Below the pieces are notes generated by a model. The model saw only the letters and a program-made list of their open reading frames with translations, was not told where the DNA came from and did not search any database. A stretch of 64,000 nucleotides of DNA from Megasphaera cerevisiae DSM 20462. Its GTDB lineage: Bacteria; Bacillota; Negativicutes; Veillonellales; Megasphaeraceae. The first letter of the stretch is position 1. Each line of letters starts with the position of its first letter. Shown here piece after piece: positions 18,818 through 28,431 of this stretch. The position numbers and the translations under genes are program-made. The stretch spans positions 1 to 64,000 of the forward strand of contig NZ_LEKT01000006.1 of the NCBI RefSeq assembly GCF_001045675.1, written 5' to 3'.

Positions 18818-19381
18818 TTAACCTAACACATGATTATTATACCGCCGGATAAGTACGACGTACTGTCCGTCTTCATCTTTTTGCTCTGTATAAGATACAG
18901 CAATAGTCACATCATTCTGAACCCATGTAACCGAAGAACTGCTCTGCCGCTGAGGGAAATTTTCCATATTTGAATAAATGGTTGCCATAAGACGGGTATA
19001 AATATCCTTAGCCGTTTTTTTATCTGCTGTTTTAAAATAACTATCAAAAGCCAGTACTTTTCCGGATGCCGAAGGATTAGCCGTGAAAATTTGAATGCCT
19101 TCTGTTACAGGTATTGAATTTTTTACAGTCGAACGTTCCGCTCTTTCCTGATAGGATATTGAACTGCCATAAAATTTCCAATCTGGCAGTAATGCGAAAT
19201 TAGCGCCAAAATCGGCTCTGGGCATTCCTAAATAAACGGTATTATATGCGGTCAGCGGACTGGCAGCAATTTCATCCACAGATTTATTGTAGTCAAATGA
19301 AGCAAAAGCAGCCATGCCCATCTCCAGCGTCATCACTATAGCCGTCAATGCTGTTAATATATATCCGTATGTACGTTTCAT
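18818..19381 (-). CDS. secreted protein of unknown function
   Basis: The 187-residue protein has a signal peptide: a KR start, hydrophobic ILTALTAIVMTLEMGMAA, and probable cleavage after AFA or SFA near residue 28. I do not recognise the mature domain. It has a mixed alpha/beta composition, one YNTVYLGMPRADFG segment near residue 45 that resembles the opening of small periplasmic lipoprotein-like domains, and no cysteine. It starts 18 bp after the M50 protease gene ends, so the two are probably cotranscribed and it may be exported to the periplasm. Confidence 0.6.
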   Translation of the reverse strand: MKRTYGYILTALTAIVMTLEMGMAAFASFDYNKSVDEIAASPLTAYNTVYLGMPRADFGANFALLPDWKFYGSSISYQERAERSTVKNSIPVTEGIQIFTANPSASGKVLAFDSYFKTADKKTAKDIYTRLMATIYSNMENFPQRQSSSSVTWVQNDVTIAVSYTEQKDEDGQYVVLIRRYNNHVLG

Positions 19382-19399
19382 ACTGTTTGCCCCCTTTGC

Positions 19400-20026
19400 C
19401 TATAAAAAAGGCAGTAATATCATACTAAAAAAGCCAAAAACCAATCGTTGAAGCGGAATCAAAATATATGTAAAAAACGGAGTCGCCATAAGAACAATCA
19501 AAATAAGAAAACTGTATCGTTCCAGGCTCGCTAATTTATAATTCCATTCAGTCGGCAGGAAACACATTAATACCCTCGATCCATCCAGCGGCGGCAGCGG
19601 AATCATATTAAAAATAGCAAAATTGACATTGTACAGCACTATCAAATTAAGAACCTCAGGCAAAGCGGTCGTGCCAAACAAATGCAGCTTCATCAAACAA
19701 ATTTGAATAACCAGAGCAATAAAAGCCGCAATCAAATTAGCCGCCGGTCCTGCCAAAGAAACACAAATTTCCCCCTTGCGCCAATTCCTGAAATTATTAG
19801 GATTAACCATCACCGGTTTGGCCCAGCCAAATTGTGCTACCAGCAGCATCAGCATGCCAATAGGATCAATATGTGAAATAGGGTTAAATGTAAGCCGGCC
19901 GGAAAGCCGGGGAGTGTCATCTCCCATATAGTCCGCAATAAGAGCATGCGCGTATTCGTGAATGACCAGGGCAATGAGTAATCCCGGAATACCGGCTACT
20001 ATATTTAGAAAATTTAAGTTAAACAT
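19400..20026 (-). CDS. site-2-protease-family (M50) metalloprotease
   Basis: The 208-residue membrane protein has the zinc motif HEYAHALIADYMGD at residues about 23-36 in the first helix. The second active-site motif is FAIFNMIPLPPLDGSRVL near residue 148, where the NMIPLPPLDG core carries the third ligand Asp. This is the short YwhC/rhomboid-like branch without PDZ or CBS domains. Such proteases cleave within the inner membrane, but the substrate is unknown. It is first in a two-gene unit with the secreted protein downstream. Confidence 0.85.
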   Translation of the reverse strand: MFNLNFLNIVAGIPGLLIALVIHEYAHALIADYMGDDTPRLSGRLTFNPISHIDPIGMLMLLVAQFGWAKPVMVNPNNFRNWRKGEICVSLAGPAANLIAAFIALVIQICLMKLHLFGTTALPEVLNLIVLYNVNFAIFNMIPLPPLDGSRVLMCFLPTEWNYKLASLERYSFLILIVLMATPFFTYILIPLQRLVFGFFSMILLPFL

Positions 20027-20147
20027 ATATATCCTCCATTAAATGTATATGATAAGAATATAATATAGGAACCACCAAAAGTCAACGTGCATTCTGAAAG
20101 GCATTAACAATTTACATAATTTTTTCGTAACTCAGCCTGTCAGTCAT

Positions 20148-20182
20148 AAAAAAATTGAGTCTGCCCGCGCAGACTCAATAAA
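20148..20182 (-). terminator. terminator of the M20 amidohydrolase gene
   Basis: ATTGAGTCTGC and GCAGACTCAAT form an 11-bp perfect stem with a 4-nt loop (20154-20179). On the minus strand TTTTTTT follows. Confidence 0.9.
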
Positions 20183-20193
20183 ATAACTTGTAT

Positions 20194-21372
20194 CTAACGG
20201 TTTGCTTTCAGCCAATCAATGGCGGTCTGCGCATATACGCCGGAACCTCCGGATAAAACAGCCTCATCAATAGTAAAATGATTGCTGTGATTAGGATATA
20301 CTGCATCGACAGCCGGATTATACGTCCCTACAAACATAAAACTGCCCGGCTTTTTTTCTTGATAAAAGGAAAAATCTTCACTGCCCATGACCCGTTCATA
20401 CTCATATACAGCAGCAGACCCTAAAACCTTGGCGGCGGCTTCCCTGACAATCCGAGTGCAGGCAGAATCATTGACAGTAGGTGGTACAACATGGACATAT
20501 TCCATTTCCGCAGCCGCTCCATACGCCTGTGCGGTAGACTGTATAATTTGATTCATTTTATCTTCCAGCTTCTTCCCCACTTTTTTGTCGAAATATCTTG
20601 TCGTTCCTTCCAGTACAGCCTCACCACCCACGATATTCCAACGATCGCCGCCTTTAAAGGTACCAATAGTCAAAACAGCTGTATCAATCGCATTCAGCTG
20701 CCGCGAAACAATAGTCTGCAGATTCATGACCATAGCAGAGCCGACAACAACTGCATCAACACCGGCCTGCGGCTGTGAACCGTGAGACTGTTTGCCATGA
20801 ATTTTAATGGTAAATTGATCGGTAGCCGCCATAGATGCGCCTTCTCTTGCGCTAATTGTCCCAGCCGGGGTGCCCGCCCAGATATGTCCACCAAAAATTG
20901 CACCGATTTTCTTATACCATTCACCAAACCGCATCATATAGTATGCACCCTTGCCAATTTCCTCTGCCGGCTGAAAGTCAAGATACACAGTACCGTAAAT
21001 TTCATTTTTCATATCCAAAAGCATCCTAGCCGCCCCTAAAAGCATAGCAATATGGCTGTCATGACCGCAGGCATGCATAACACCCGCATTTTTTGATTTG
21101 AAAGAGACATCATTGGCCTCTGCAACCGGCAATGCATCAATATCTGCACGAAGCGCCACCGCCCTGCCCGTATGTGTTCCCTGAATAAAGGCAATCAGTC
21201 CCGTATTTTTTTCCTCATTAATTTTATAAGAAATACCCAATTCATCTAATTTCCCGGCAATACGTTTAGTCGTATTCACTTCTTTAAAACTAAGTTCCGG
21301 ATATTGATGAAATTCCCGGCGCATATCACAAACATACTGCTGATACTTTTGAACTAATTTTTTCATTTCCAT
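20194..21372 (-). CDS. M20 family amidohydrolase
   Basis: The 392-residue protein belongs to the N-acyl-L-amino-acid amidohydrolase/hippurate hydrolase branch of M20. It has REFHQYPELSF near residue 20, the metal motif HACGHDSHIAMLLGAA near residue 97, PAEEIGKGAYYM near residue 130 and GSEDFSFY near the C terminus. A dimerisation insert lies in the middle. It probably removes acyl groups from amino acids or dipeptides in the cytoplasm. The ATG at 21372 has AGGAG about 10 bp upstream. It lies after the gluconate operon on the same strand but appears to be a separate unit. Confidence 0.88.
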   Translation of the reverse strand: MEMKKLVQKYQQYVCDMRREFHQYPELSFKEVNTTKRIAGKLDELGISYKINEEKNTGLIAFIQGTHTGRAVALRADIDALPVAEANDVSFKSKNAGVMHACGHDSHIAMLLGAARMLLDMKNEIYGTVYLDFQPAEEIGKGAYYMMRFGEWYKKIGAIFGGHIWAGTPAGTISAREGASMAATDQFTIKIHGKQSHGSQPQAGVDAVVVGSAMVMNLQTIVSRQLNAIDTAVLTIGTFKGGDRWNIVGGEAVLEGTTRYFDKKVGKKLEDKMNQIIQSTAQAYGAAAEMEYVHVVPPTVNDSACTRIVREAAAKVLGSAAVYEYERVMGSEDFSFYQEKKPGSFMFVGTYNPAVDAVYPNHSNHFTIDEAVLSGGSGVYAQTAIDWLKANR

Positions 21373-21557
21373 ATGTAAGTCACTCCTAATAAAAGACATC
21401 TCTATAACCTACATACATTATACTCTATCTAACAATGATGGGAAGAATAACTTTCAATTTCATCATAATTTTCTATTTATAATATCATAAGATTTCAGCA
21501 AATTTATATGCAAAAAAAAATAGTGCCGGAATATTTTCACCCATAACGCGCTTATTT

Positions 21558-22415
21558 TCAGGGAATTCGTTTTTTCAGAATTTCTCCACGCATTTTTTTC
21601 ATATTTTGATTAAATTGATTCGTATCCGCCATAGCAATGCGAGTGTATAAAATATCACCGATCGCCATGTGGATAAGGCGGGACGCACCGGCTTCCGATG
21701 AATACTTTACCTCTCGGCCCATGCCGCACAAACAAATATGAGAAAGTCTGGCCAGCGGTGACTGTCCATGACTGGTAATAGCAATGATTCGAGCCCCTTC
21801 CCGGCGAGCGGCCCGGACTGATTGGAGAAGCTCCTGTGATGCGCCGCTATGAGAAATGGCAATCACCGCATCTTCAGGAGAAAGAAGTGCCGCTGACGTG
21901 ACCTGCATATGTGAATCGGCATAGGCCTGCACAGCAAGACCCAAGCGCAAAAATCTCGTTTCAATATCCTTGCATACGGTAGCCGAATTTCCAAATCCAT
22001 AAACAGCAATACGGCGAGCTGCTCTTAACACCTCTGCGGCTTTGTCTATACCGTCATAATCAAGAAGACTCAATGTATCCTGAAGTCCTTCGGCAATATT
22101 TTCAAAAATTTTCATGCCCACGGTCTGACACGTATCCGCTTGATGAATATCATGATATTCCTTGGTATCCGCAACAGATAATTCAGCCGTAAGATTCAAT
22201 TTAAGTTCCTGAAGTCCACTGAAACCCAATTTTTTACAAAAACGAGATACAGTAATTTCAGAACTCTGTGTCTTCTGCGCAATTTCAGAAATCGTCTGTT
22301 CCATAACCTGCGCAGTATGAACCGCAATATAATCGGCAATACGGCGTTCTGACTTTGTCAGACCGCCGTATACACTTCGCAGTATGGGAAATTTCTGAAT
22401 TGATTCAGTATCCAT
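21558..22415 (-). CDS. RpiR-family regulator of the gluconate operon
   Basis: The 285-residue protein has an N-terminal helix-turn-helix (about residues 15-70, LTKSERRIADYI then SEITVSRFCKKLGF) and a C-terminal SIS sugar-phosphate isomerase domain (about 120-255, with GFGNSATVCKD and AISHSGASQELL). RpiR proteins sense phosphosugars; here the effector is probably 6-phosphogluconate or gluconate, inferred from the operon. The ATG at 22415 has GAGG 6 bp upstream, better than a GTG 12 bp earlier. It is the last gene of gntK-gnd-gntP-rpiR and likely autoregulates the operon. Confidence 0.9.
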   Translation of the reverse strand: MDTESIQKFPILRSVYGGLTKSERRIADYIAVHTAQVMEQTISEIAQKTQSSEITVSRFCKKLGFSGLQELKLNLTAELSVADTKEYHDIHQADTCQTVGMKIFENIAEGLQDTLSLLDYDGIDKAAEVLRAARRIAVYGFGNSATVCKDIETRFLRLGLAVQAYADSHMQVTSAALLSPEDAVIAISHSGASQELLQSVRAARREGARIIAITSHGQSPLARLSHICLCGMGREVKYSSEAGASRLIHMAIGDILYTRIAMADTNQFNQNMKKMRGEILKKRIP

Positions 22416-22444
22416 ATCTTTCCTCACCCCACTTTATATTTATT

Positions 22445-23764
22445 TTATCCAATAAAAAGATTAATTGTCAAGACACCGGCCAATCCCATAATAGCAATAA
22501 TCGTTTCCAACGCGCACCAAGTCCGTACGGTTTCTTTTACTGTAAGACCAAAAAATTCCTTAAAAAGCCAGAACCCAGGATCGTTGGGAGGACTAAAAAT
22601 AAGGGAGCCGGCGCCCGTCGCCAATACCATAAGTTCCGGACTTGCACCAGTAGCAGCACAGATCGGCGCCGCAATTCCTCCCGCGGTCAAGGCCGCAACA
22701 GTGGCCGAGCCGCAGGCTGTGCGAATAACCGCCGCAACCAACCACGCAAGCAGCAACGGAGATAAATCAGAACCAGCCACAAGAGTGCCGATATAGGCAC
22801 CTACGCCACTGTCAATAAGCACCTGCTTCAACGCACCGCCGGCACCGACGATAAGAAGAATCATAGCGATAGCCAGGACTGCGTCCTGAACCGTCTTCAT
22901 GACACTTTCCATTGATTTTCCCCGGCTCAAACCAAACGTATATATAGCAATCGCCACTGAAATGGTCAATGCCATATCCGGCTGACCTAAAAATGTCAGG
23001 ACATGACGGATAAACAGATCTTCACCCATTGTCAGTTTCGCAACAGCAGATGCTGCCATGAGCACGACGGGAACCAAAGCGGTAAACACAGATATGCCAA
23101 AGCCCGGCATTTCATTATCCTTAAAAATTTTCGGATTATACAAACTTTCAGGAATTTCAGGGTTAATATCTTTCGCAAACCTGCAATATAACGGCCCGGC
23201 TACAATGGCTGTCGGAATGGCAATAATAATACCGTATAAAAGAGTCGTGCCAATGTCAGCATTGTAAATAATAGAAATAGCCGTTGGTCCTGGATGCGGC
23301 GGCAAAAAACCATGTGTAACGGACAAAGCCGCCGCCATAGGAATTCCTACTTCCAAAAGGGGTATTTTAGCCTCGGCCGCAATAGTGAATACAAGCGGAA
23401 TAAGCAAAACAAACCCTATTTCATAAAATAATGCAATCCCCACAATAAATCCAGTCAAGCAAACTGCCCATTTAACATTTTCTCTGCCAAATACATTGAT
23501 AAGCGTTGTCGCAATACGCTGCGCACCACCACTTTCGGCCATGAGCTTTCCCAGCATGGCCCCAAAAGATACGACAATAGCAAGTCCGCCGAGTGTTCCT
23601 CCTAACCCCTTTTCAATCGTCGGAATCAATGCGTCAATGGACATTCCCTCTGCCAGTCCAACAAGACCGGCCACCAGAAGCAGCGCAAGAAAGCTGTTCA
23701 ATTTCACTCTTACAATCAAAAAAAATAAAGCAAGAATACCAATCGCGAGTATAATAAGCGGCAT
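22445..23764 (-). CDS. gntP: gluconate:H+ symporter (GntP family)
   Basis: The 439-residue GntP-family transporter has about 12-14 hydrophobic segments. Family features include LVAGLVGLAEGMS near residue 32, LGGLAIVVSFGAMLGKLM near residue 60, HGFLPPHPGPTAIS near residue 150 and SPPNDPGFWLFKEFFG near the C terminus. It imports gluconate with protons across the inner membrane. It sits 19 bp after gnd and 29 bp before the RpiR regulator, on the same transcript as the kinase that phosphorylates its substrate. Confidence 0.92.
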   Translation of the reverse strand: MPLIILAIGILALFFLIVRVKLNSFLALLLVAGLVGLAEGMSIDALIPTIEKGLGGTLGGLAIVVSFGAMLGKLMAESGGAQRIATTLINVFGRENVKWAVCLTGFIVGIALFYEIGFVLLIPLVFTIAAEAKIPLLEVGIPMAAALSVTHGFLPPHPGPTAISIIYNADIGTTLLYGIIIAIPTAIVAGPLYCRFAKDINPEIPESLYNPKIFKDNEMPGFGISVFTALVPVVLMAASAVAKLTMGEDLFIRHVLTFLGQPDMALTISVAIAIYTFGLSRGKSMESVMKTVQDAVLAIAMILLIVGAGGALKQVLIDSGVGAYIGTLVAGSDLSPLLLAWLVAAVIRTACGSATVAALTAGGIAAPICAATGASPELMVLATGAGSLIFSPPNDPGFWLFKEFFGLTVKETVRTWCALETIIAIMGLAGVLTINLFIG

Positions 23765-23783
23765 AATTTATTCCTCCTTTTTC

Positions 23784-25199
23784 TTATTTTTTATAATGCT
23801 CCTGCCACTGATGATGAAAAGTTCCTTTTTCATCAATTCGTTGAAACGTATGAGCACCAAAATAATCTCGTAATGCCTGAATCAAATTAGCTCCCACACA
23901 AGGACTGCGGTATGCGTCAATATAAGACAATGCACTCGCATATGCTGGTATCGCAATCCCCTCTGCCATCGCTAAGCAGACAATATTACGCAGACTTTTC
24001 TGATTTTCATTAATGGCATCCAGAAAAAATTCATCAAATAGAAGATTGTTCAATTCTGAATTTTTTTCATATGCTTCTGTAATTTTAGTAAGAAAATCAG
24101 CTTGAATAATACATCCAGCCCGAAAAATAGACGCAATATTGCCATAGTTTAAATTCCAGCCGTAAGTTTCAGAAGCACTCCGATACAGAGAAAAGCCCTG
24201 CGCATATGCCACAACTTTTGCAACATACAAACTTTTTCTGACAGACTCTATAAATTCGTCATTCTGGACGATTGTCATCTTGGGTTTGGTAATAAGATCC
24301 TGCGCTTTTTTTCGTTCAGCTAGATTTGACATGACCCGAGCATTGCAGGCAGCCGTAATCATAGAAGTATCTACGCCTTGTTTCATAGACTCAATACTTG
24401 TCCATCTCCCCGTCCCCTTTTGTCCGGCCGCATCCTTAATCTTATCAATGACCTGCCCGCCGGATTCATCATTTTCAGCAAAAATATCAGCTGCAATCCC
24501 TATAAGAAAGCTATGCAGCTCGCCTTGGTTCCATTGATCAAAGATTCGAGAAATTTTAGTATTATCACAGCCTCCTAAATACTTAAGAAGTAAATACGCC
24601 TCTGAAATTAGCTGCATATCCGCATATTCAATACCGTTATGTACCATTTTGACATAATGTCCCGCGCCATCTTCACCTATATACGCACAGCAAGGGCTGC
24701 CATCAGCCGCTTTAGCCGCAATTGCTTCATATATGGGCTGAATTTCGGAATATGTTTTCTTGCTGCCGCCGGGCATGATAGCTGGGCCGCGACGAGCACC
24801 GGTCTCTCCGCCGGAAATTCCCATACCATAAAAATGAATTCCCTTATTTTTACAATATACATATCTGCGCCTTGTATCACCAAAAAATGAATTACCGCCA
24901 TCAATAATAATATCTTCCGCATCTAACAAGGGAATAAGCTGTTCAATCATGCTATCAACGGGTGCTCCGGCCATAATCATCAGCATTATTTTCCGAGGTT
25001 TTTTCAAGGAAGCTACAAACGTTTCTAATGTATAATATCCGGTAACATTATGATGAGGCCGTTCTTTAAGAAACTGTTTTGTCAAATCGGGCGTATAATT
25101 GTACACAGCAACGTGAAAATGATGGTCGGCCATATTAAGTGCCAAATTACTGCCCATGACTGCCATGCCAATGAGACCAATATCCTGTAATTCTTTCAT
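23784..25199 (-). CDS. gnd: 6-phosphogluconate dehydrogenase (decarboxylating)
   Basis: The 471-residue enzyme has the N-terminal NADP-binding motif GLIGMAVMGSNLALN, the family signature ISGGETGARRGPAIMPGG near residue 120 and the catalytic Lys/Asn region HYVKMVHNGIEY near residue 182. The long alpha-helical C-terminal domain follows. It converts 6-phosphogluconate to ribulose 5-phosphate, CO2 and NADPH. The ATG at 25199 has GGGGAG 7 bp upstream; a longer frame from 25226 lacks this. It lies between the gluconokinase and gluconate permease genes, so this pathway feeds gluconate into the pentose phosphate route. Confidence 0.96.
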   Translation of the reverse strand: MKELQDIGLIGMAVMGSNLALNMADHHFHVAVYNYTPDLTKQFLKERPHHNVTGYYTLETFVASLKKPRKIMLMIMAGAPVDSMIEQLIPLLDAEDIIIDGGNSFFGDTRRRYVYCKNKGIHFYGMGISGGETGARRGPAIMPGGSKKTYSEIQPIYEAIAAKAADGSPCCAYIGEDGAGHYVKMVHNGIEYADMQLISEAYLLLKYLGGCDNTKISRIFDQWNQGELHSFLIGIAADIFAENDESGGQVIDKIKDAAGQKGTGRWTSIESMKQGVDTSMITAACNARVMSNLAERKKAQDLITKPKMTIVQNDEFIESVRKSLYVAKVVAYAQGFSLYRSASETYGWNLNYGNIASIFRAGCIIQADFLTKITEAYEKNSELNNLLFDEFFLDAINENQKSLRNIVCLAMAEGIAIPAYASALSYIDAYRSPCVGANLIQALRDYFGAHTFQRIDEKGTFHHQWQEHYKK

Positions 25200-25253
25200 G
25201 CCAATACTCCCCTCTGCCTGTATCACATATTAATTAATAGTACATACCGCTTC

Positions 25254-26801
25254 CTATATATGTTTTTGATACGCCGTAATATCAACAAATTCTTTCTGCA
25301 AATTTTGATACAATCGTACAAAAATATCATACAATTCATGATATACGGCTACATTTTCCTGCTGCGGCATGTACATTTTCTTGGGGTGCACAAGGTGTGC
25401 CGTATCACTGATTCCCTTCAGATGCCCACTGGAAATAAAACCTAAAACGGCTGCACCAAAAGCCGCGCCTTCACTATTATCTGGCAACGTAATAGGCGAA
25501 TCAAGTACGTCCGCAAGAATTTGGAGCCACAGCTTGGATTTTGTAAAGCTGCCGCTGACACGAATATCCTGCACTTCATCAAATTCCTTTAAAGCCAGCA
25601 TAACACTGTTCAAGCTATAGCAAATCCCCTCCATAACGGCACGTATCATATGAGAGCGGCTGTGATTGAGCGAAAAGCCAAAAAACATTCCCCGCAGCTC
25701 CGAATTCCAATAGGGAGCCCGTTCGCCTGTAAAATAAGGAAGGCAAATCAATCCATTCGCACCAGCATCGATATGCTCTGCTTTCATCGTCATCAAGTCA
25801 TATGGGTCAATATCAAGATTTTCCAATGCACTGCCGCCATAATGACATATTTTGTCACGAACCCAACGTAAAATCATACCGCCATTATTAATAGCACCGC
25901 CTGCCACCCACATATCATCGGTCAAATTATAGCACCATGTCCTCATTTCAATATCGGTTTTCGGTTGTTTTGTCAGCATCCTTAGCGCACCGCTCGTACC
26001 AATCGTCCCGCTGAGTTGTCCCGGCTCAACAGCACCGATGCCAACGTTGACAAGAACACCATCTGTCGCTCCAATTACGACAGGCATACCCTTAGGTAGA
26101 TGCATTGCCTCCGCAGCCGCATCTGCAATTGCATGACTGTATGTCGTCGATACAACCGGTGGCATATATGATTCGTCAATTCCCGCATAGGACAAAATTT
26201 CAGTATCCCATTCCAGCCCTTTTTCATTGTACATACCGCTTGTACTGGCCGTAGATTTATCAATAACCCATTCTCCCGTCATATGATAAAAAATATAATC
26301 TTTCAATGATCCTACGTATTTCATTTGACTGAATAATTCATTTTGATGACGGCGCAGCCAGATAATTTTAGCCAATGGATAACACGCATGAATAGGGCAC
26401 CCCGTCCGTTCATAGAAAGACCGGCATAAAGCAGGGTCCTTTTTCATCTCGCGAACCACATCAGAACTACGGCTGTCAGCCCAGGTCTGCATATCCATCA
26501 ATGGCTTCTTATGTACATCCAAGCCGGCAAAACTATGCATAACGGTGCTCAGCGCCACGCCAGCCAGTTTTTTGTTTTTATATCGAAGCTGCGAGGAGGT
26601 ATTACGAATAACCGTTTCAACGGCTTCGTAAATCTGCAGCGGGCTTTCTTCTGCCCAATCCGGATGTGGCGTCAAAAGAGGGTAAAAAGCTTCAGATGCA
26701 CAAACATTTGTACCATCTTCCGTATACGCAATAGCTCGTACCCCTGTTGTGCCAACATCAACGCCAATCCACACTTCCTGATTTGCAGAATCCATTGTCA
26801 T
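25254..26801 (-). CDS. gntK: gluconokinase, FGGY family
   Basis: The 515-residue sugar kinase starts with the phosphate-binding motif WIGVDVGTTGVRAIAY, carries a substrate loop around MQTWADSR (residue about 93) and has the ATP-domain motif LSGTIGTSGALRML near residue 265. DVLDSPITLPDNSEGAAFGAA in the C-terminal part is typical of the gluconokinase/xylulokinase branch. The FGGY family covers several sugars; the neighbouring gnd and gluconate permease make gluconokinase the best call. It is the first gene of the operon, with a good promoter and AAAGGTTGGGATC before the ATG. Confidence 0.9.
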   Translation of the reverse strand: MTMDSANQEVWIGVDVGTTGVRAIAYTEDGTNVCASEAFYPLLTPHPDWAEESPLQIYEAVETVIRNTSSQLRYKNKKLAGVALSTVMHSFAGLDVHKKPLMDMQTWADSRSSDVVREMKKDPALCRSFYERTGCPIHACYPLAKIIWLRRHQNELFSQMKYVGSLKDYIFYHMTGEWVIDKSTASTSGMYNEKGLEWDTEILSYAGIDESYMPPVVSTTYSHAIADAAAEAMHLPKGMPVVIGATDGVLVNVGIGAVEPGQLSGTIGTSGALRMLTKQPKTDIEMRTWCYNLTDDMWVAGGAINNGGMILRWVRDKICHYGGSALENLDIDPYDLMTMKAEHIDAGANGLICLPYFTGERAPYWNSELRGMFFGFSLNHSRSHMIRAVMEGICYSLNSVMLALKEFDEVQDIRVSGSFTKSKLWLQILADVLDSPITLPDNSEGAAFGAAVLGFISSGHLKGISDTAHLVHPKKMYMPQQENVAVYHELYDIFVRLYQNLQKEFVDITAYQKHI

Positions 26802-26862
26802 GCTGATCCCAACCTTTCTTATATTGCAATATGATTATGATTCCCTTTTCTTTGATATTTTT

Positions 26863-26891
26863 ATTATACTATTCTCATTTTTTAAATGCAA
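26863..26891 (-). promoter_or_regulatory. promoter of the gluconate operon
   Basis: On the minus strand TTGCAT (26886-26891), 17 bp, and a perfect TATAAT (26863-26868), about 60 bp before gntK. Confidence 0.75.
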
Positions 26892-26897
26892 TACATA

Positions 26898-26941
26898 TAT
26901 CATTTATGATAACTTATTTTGATATTTTTATATCATAATAA
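26898..26941. promoter_or_regulatory. two palindromes, candidate RpiR operator
   Basis: TATCATTTATGATA (26898-26911) is a perfect inverted repeat apart from its centre. A longer near-palindrome, TTATTTTGATAT through ATATCATAATAA, covers 26914-26941. Both lie just upstream of the gntK -35 and between divergent promoters, a natural place for the RpiR regulator encoded in the operon to bind. Confidence 0.5.
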
Positions 26942-26972
26942 ACGGTTTCCTATGTCATGTCATCATTACTAT

Positions 26973-27001
26973 TTGATTTTTCGTTTTTTCTGTGATATAG
27001 T
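26973..27001 (+). promoter_or_regulatory. promoter of the FMN oxidoreductase gene
   Basis: TTGATT (26973-26978), 17 bp, TATAGT (26996-27001), about 33 bp before the ATG. Confidence 0.65.
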
Positions 27002-27033
27002 GCAGGCAGAATAATATGAAGGAGGTTTCTATT

Positions 27034-27597
27034 ATGAAGGTAATTTTATTGAACGGCAGCCGGCGCGAAAAAGGCTGCACATATACGGCATTGTCGGTTA
27101 TTTCAAATACACTGAAAGAAAACGGCGTGGAGGCGGAAATTATTCATGCCGTTCCTACGAACGATATTGTCTCATCGGTAGCTGAAAAAATGCAGGAAGC
27201 AGATGGACTGATTATCGGATCCCCCGTATATTGGGCATCTCCATCTGGTGAAATTGTCACTTTTATGGATAAGCTATCTGCTGCGGCCGGTTCTTATTTA
27301 GCTCATAAACCAGGTGCCGCTATTGCTTCGGCCCGTCGTGCTGGCACAACAGCAACGATTGACGTATTAAACAAATATTTAACCTATCATCAAATGATTG
27401 TCGTTTCTTCAAACTACTGGAATATGGTCCATGGAAATACACCGGATGAAGTCCGTCAGGATAAGGAAGGACTTCAAATCATGCAGGTGTTAGGCTGCAA
27501 CATGGCCTGGATTCTAAAATGCATCGAAGCGGGGAAAAAATCCGGAATCACTGCTCCCAAAACAGCCCCCAAGGTCATGACAAATTTTATTCGTTAA
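27034..27597 (+). CDS. flavodoxin-fold NAD(P)H oxidoreductase
   Basis: The 187-residue FMN-dependent NADPH oxidoreductase-type protein opens with KVILLNGSRREKGCTYTAL, where the loop after beta-1 binds FMN phosphate. GSPVYWASPSGEIVTFMDK near residue 68 is the second FMN loop. It lacks the four-cysteine cluster motif of iron-sulfur flavoproteins. The reaction partner is unknown. The ATG at 27034 has AAGGAGG 8 bp upstream, better than an ATG at 27016 that precedes that site. It is divergent from the gluconate operon and stands alone. Confidence 0.85.
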   Translation: MKVILLNGSRREKGCTYTALSVISNTLKENGVEAEIIHAVPTNDIVSSVAEKMQEADGLIIGSPVYWASPSGEIVTFMDKLSAAAGSYLAHKPGAAIASARRAGTTATIDVLNKYLTYHQMIVVSSNYWNMVHGNTPDEVRQDKEGLQIMQVLGCNMAWILKCIEAGKKSGITAPKTAPKVMTNFIR

Positions 27598-27650
27598 GGA
27601 ACGGCACTAACCATTCTGCCGCTTATACGAGTACCGGCCTTCGGACTCTG

Positions 27651-27713
27651 AAAAGCAGAGTATACAAAAAAGCTGTCACTACTATGCGACAGCTTTTTGT
27701 ATACTCTGCTTTT
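27651..27713. terminator. very long bidirectional hairpin terminator
   Basis: Arms 27651-27677 and 27688-27713 are complementary over 26 bp with a single extra A in the left arm. The stem core is GCTGTC/GACAGC flanked by A5-6/T5 runs. It separates the convergent oxidoreductase and GlnQ-like genes. The glnQ stop codon lies at the very end of the right arm. Confidence 0.85.
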
Positions 27714-28431
27714 ATAAAATTTTAGATAGAAAAAGCTTTGTCCGTTCTTCCTTAGGATGAAAGAAAATGTCATCCGGCTTACCTTCTTCACGAATAACGC
27801 CTTCATCAATAAATAATACCCGATCAGCCACTTCCCTAGCAAAACCCATTTCATGAGTAACAATAGCCATTGCCATACCCTCTTTTGCAAGATTTTGGAT
27901 AACATCCAAAACTTCTCGGACCATTTCTGGATCCAGCGCTGACGTCGGTTCATCGAAAAGCATAAATTTAGGCTTCATAGCTAATGCGCGCGCAATAGCA
28001 ACACGCTGCTGCTGACCGCCTGACAACGTTTCCGGATAGGCCGTTTTCTTGTCCTCCAAGCCCACCTTTTCCAAAAGCTGAATGGCAATTCCCTCTGCCT
28101 CTTTACGGCTTTCATTTCTTGTTTTCATAGGCGATAAAACAATATTTTCCAACACTGTCATGTGCGGAAACAGATTAAAGCGTTGAAAGACCATGCCCAC
28201 TTCCTTGCGAATATTATTAATACTTTTAGCATCGCCCATACTGATCCCATCCACAATAATTTCACCGGCCGTAGGCTGCTCGAGGTAATTAATGCACCGA
28301 AGAATCGTACTTTTCCCGGACCCGGAAGGCCCAATAATAACAACAACCTCTTTATCATGAATAGTTAAATCGATTCCATTCAGGACATCATGTTTTCCAA
28401 AGCTTTTTTTCAGCCCTTTAATTTCTATCAT
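27712..28431 (-). CDS. polar amino-acid ABC transporter ATPase
   Basis: The 239-residue GlnQ/HisP-type ATPase has Walker [10 protein letters not shown] near residue 36, [17 protein letters not shown] near residue 134, Walker [13 protein letters not shown] and the H-loop VTHEMGFA. It energises uptake of a polar amino acid with the permease encoded just upstream. The start at 28431 lies inside the last 14 bp of that permease gene, so translation is coupled. No substrate-binding-protein gene is adjacent. Confidence 0.93.
   Translation of the reverse strand: MIEIKGLKKSFGKHDVLNGIDLTIHDKEVVVIIGPSGSGKSTILRCINYLEQPTAGEIIVDGISMGDAKSINNIRKEVGMVFQRFNLFPHMTVLENIVLSPMKTRNESRKEAEGIAIQLLEKVGLEDKKTAYPETLSGGQQQRVAIARALAMKPKFMLFDEPTSALDPEMVREVLDVIQNLAKEGMAMAIVTHEMGFAREVADRVLFIDEGVIREEGKPDDIFFHPKEERTKLFLSKIL

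Noticed and set aside
27016-27033. Upstream ATG for the FMN oxidoreductase
   Set aside because: It lies before the AAGGAGG site that serves the ATG at 27034, and the added residues are the translated ribosome site.
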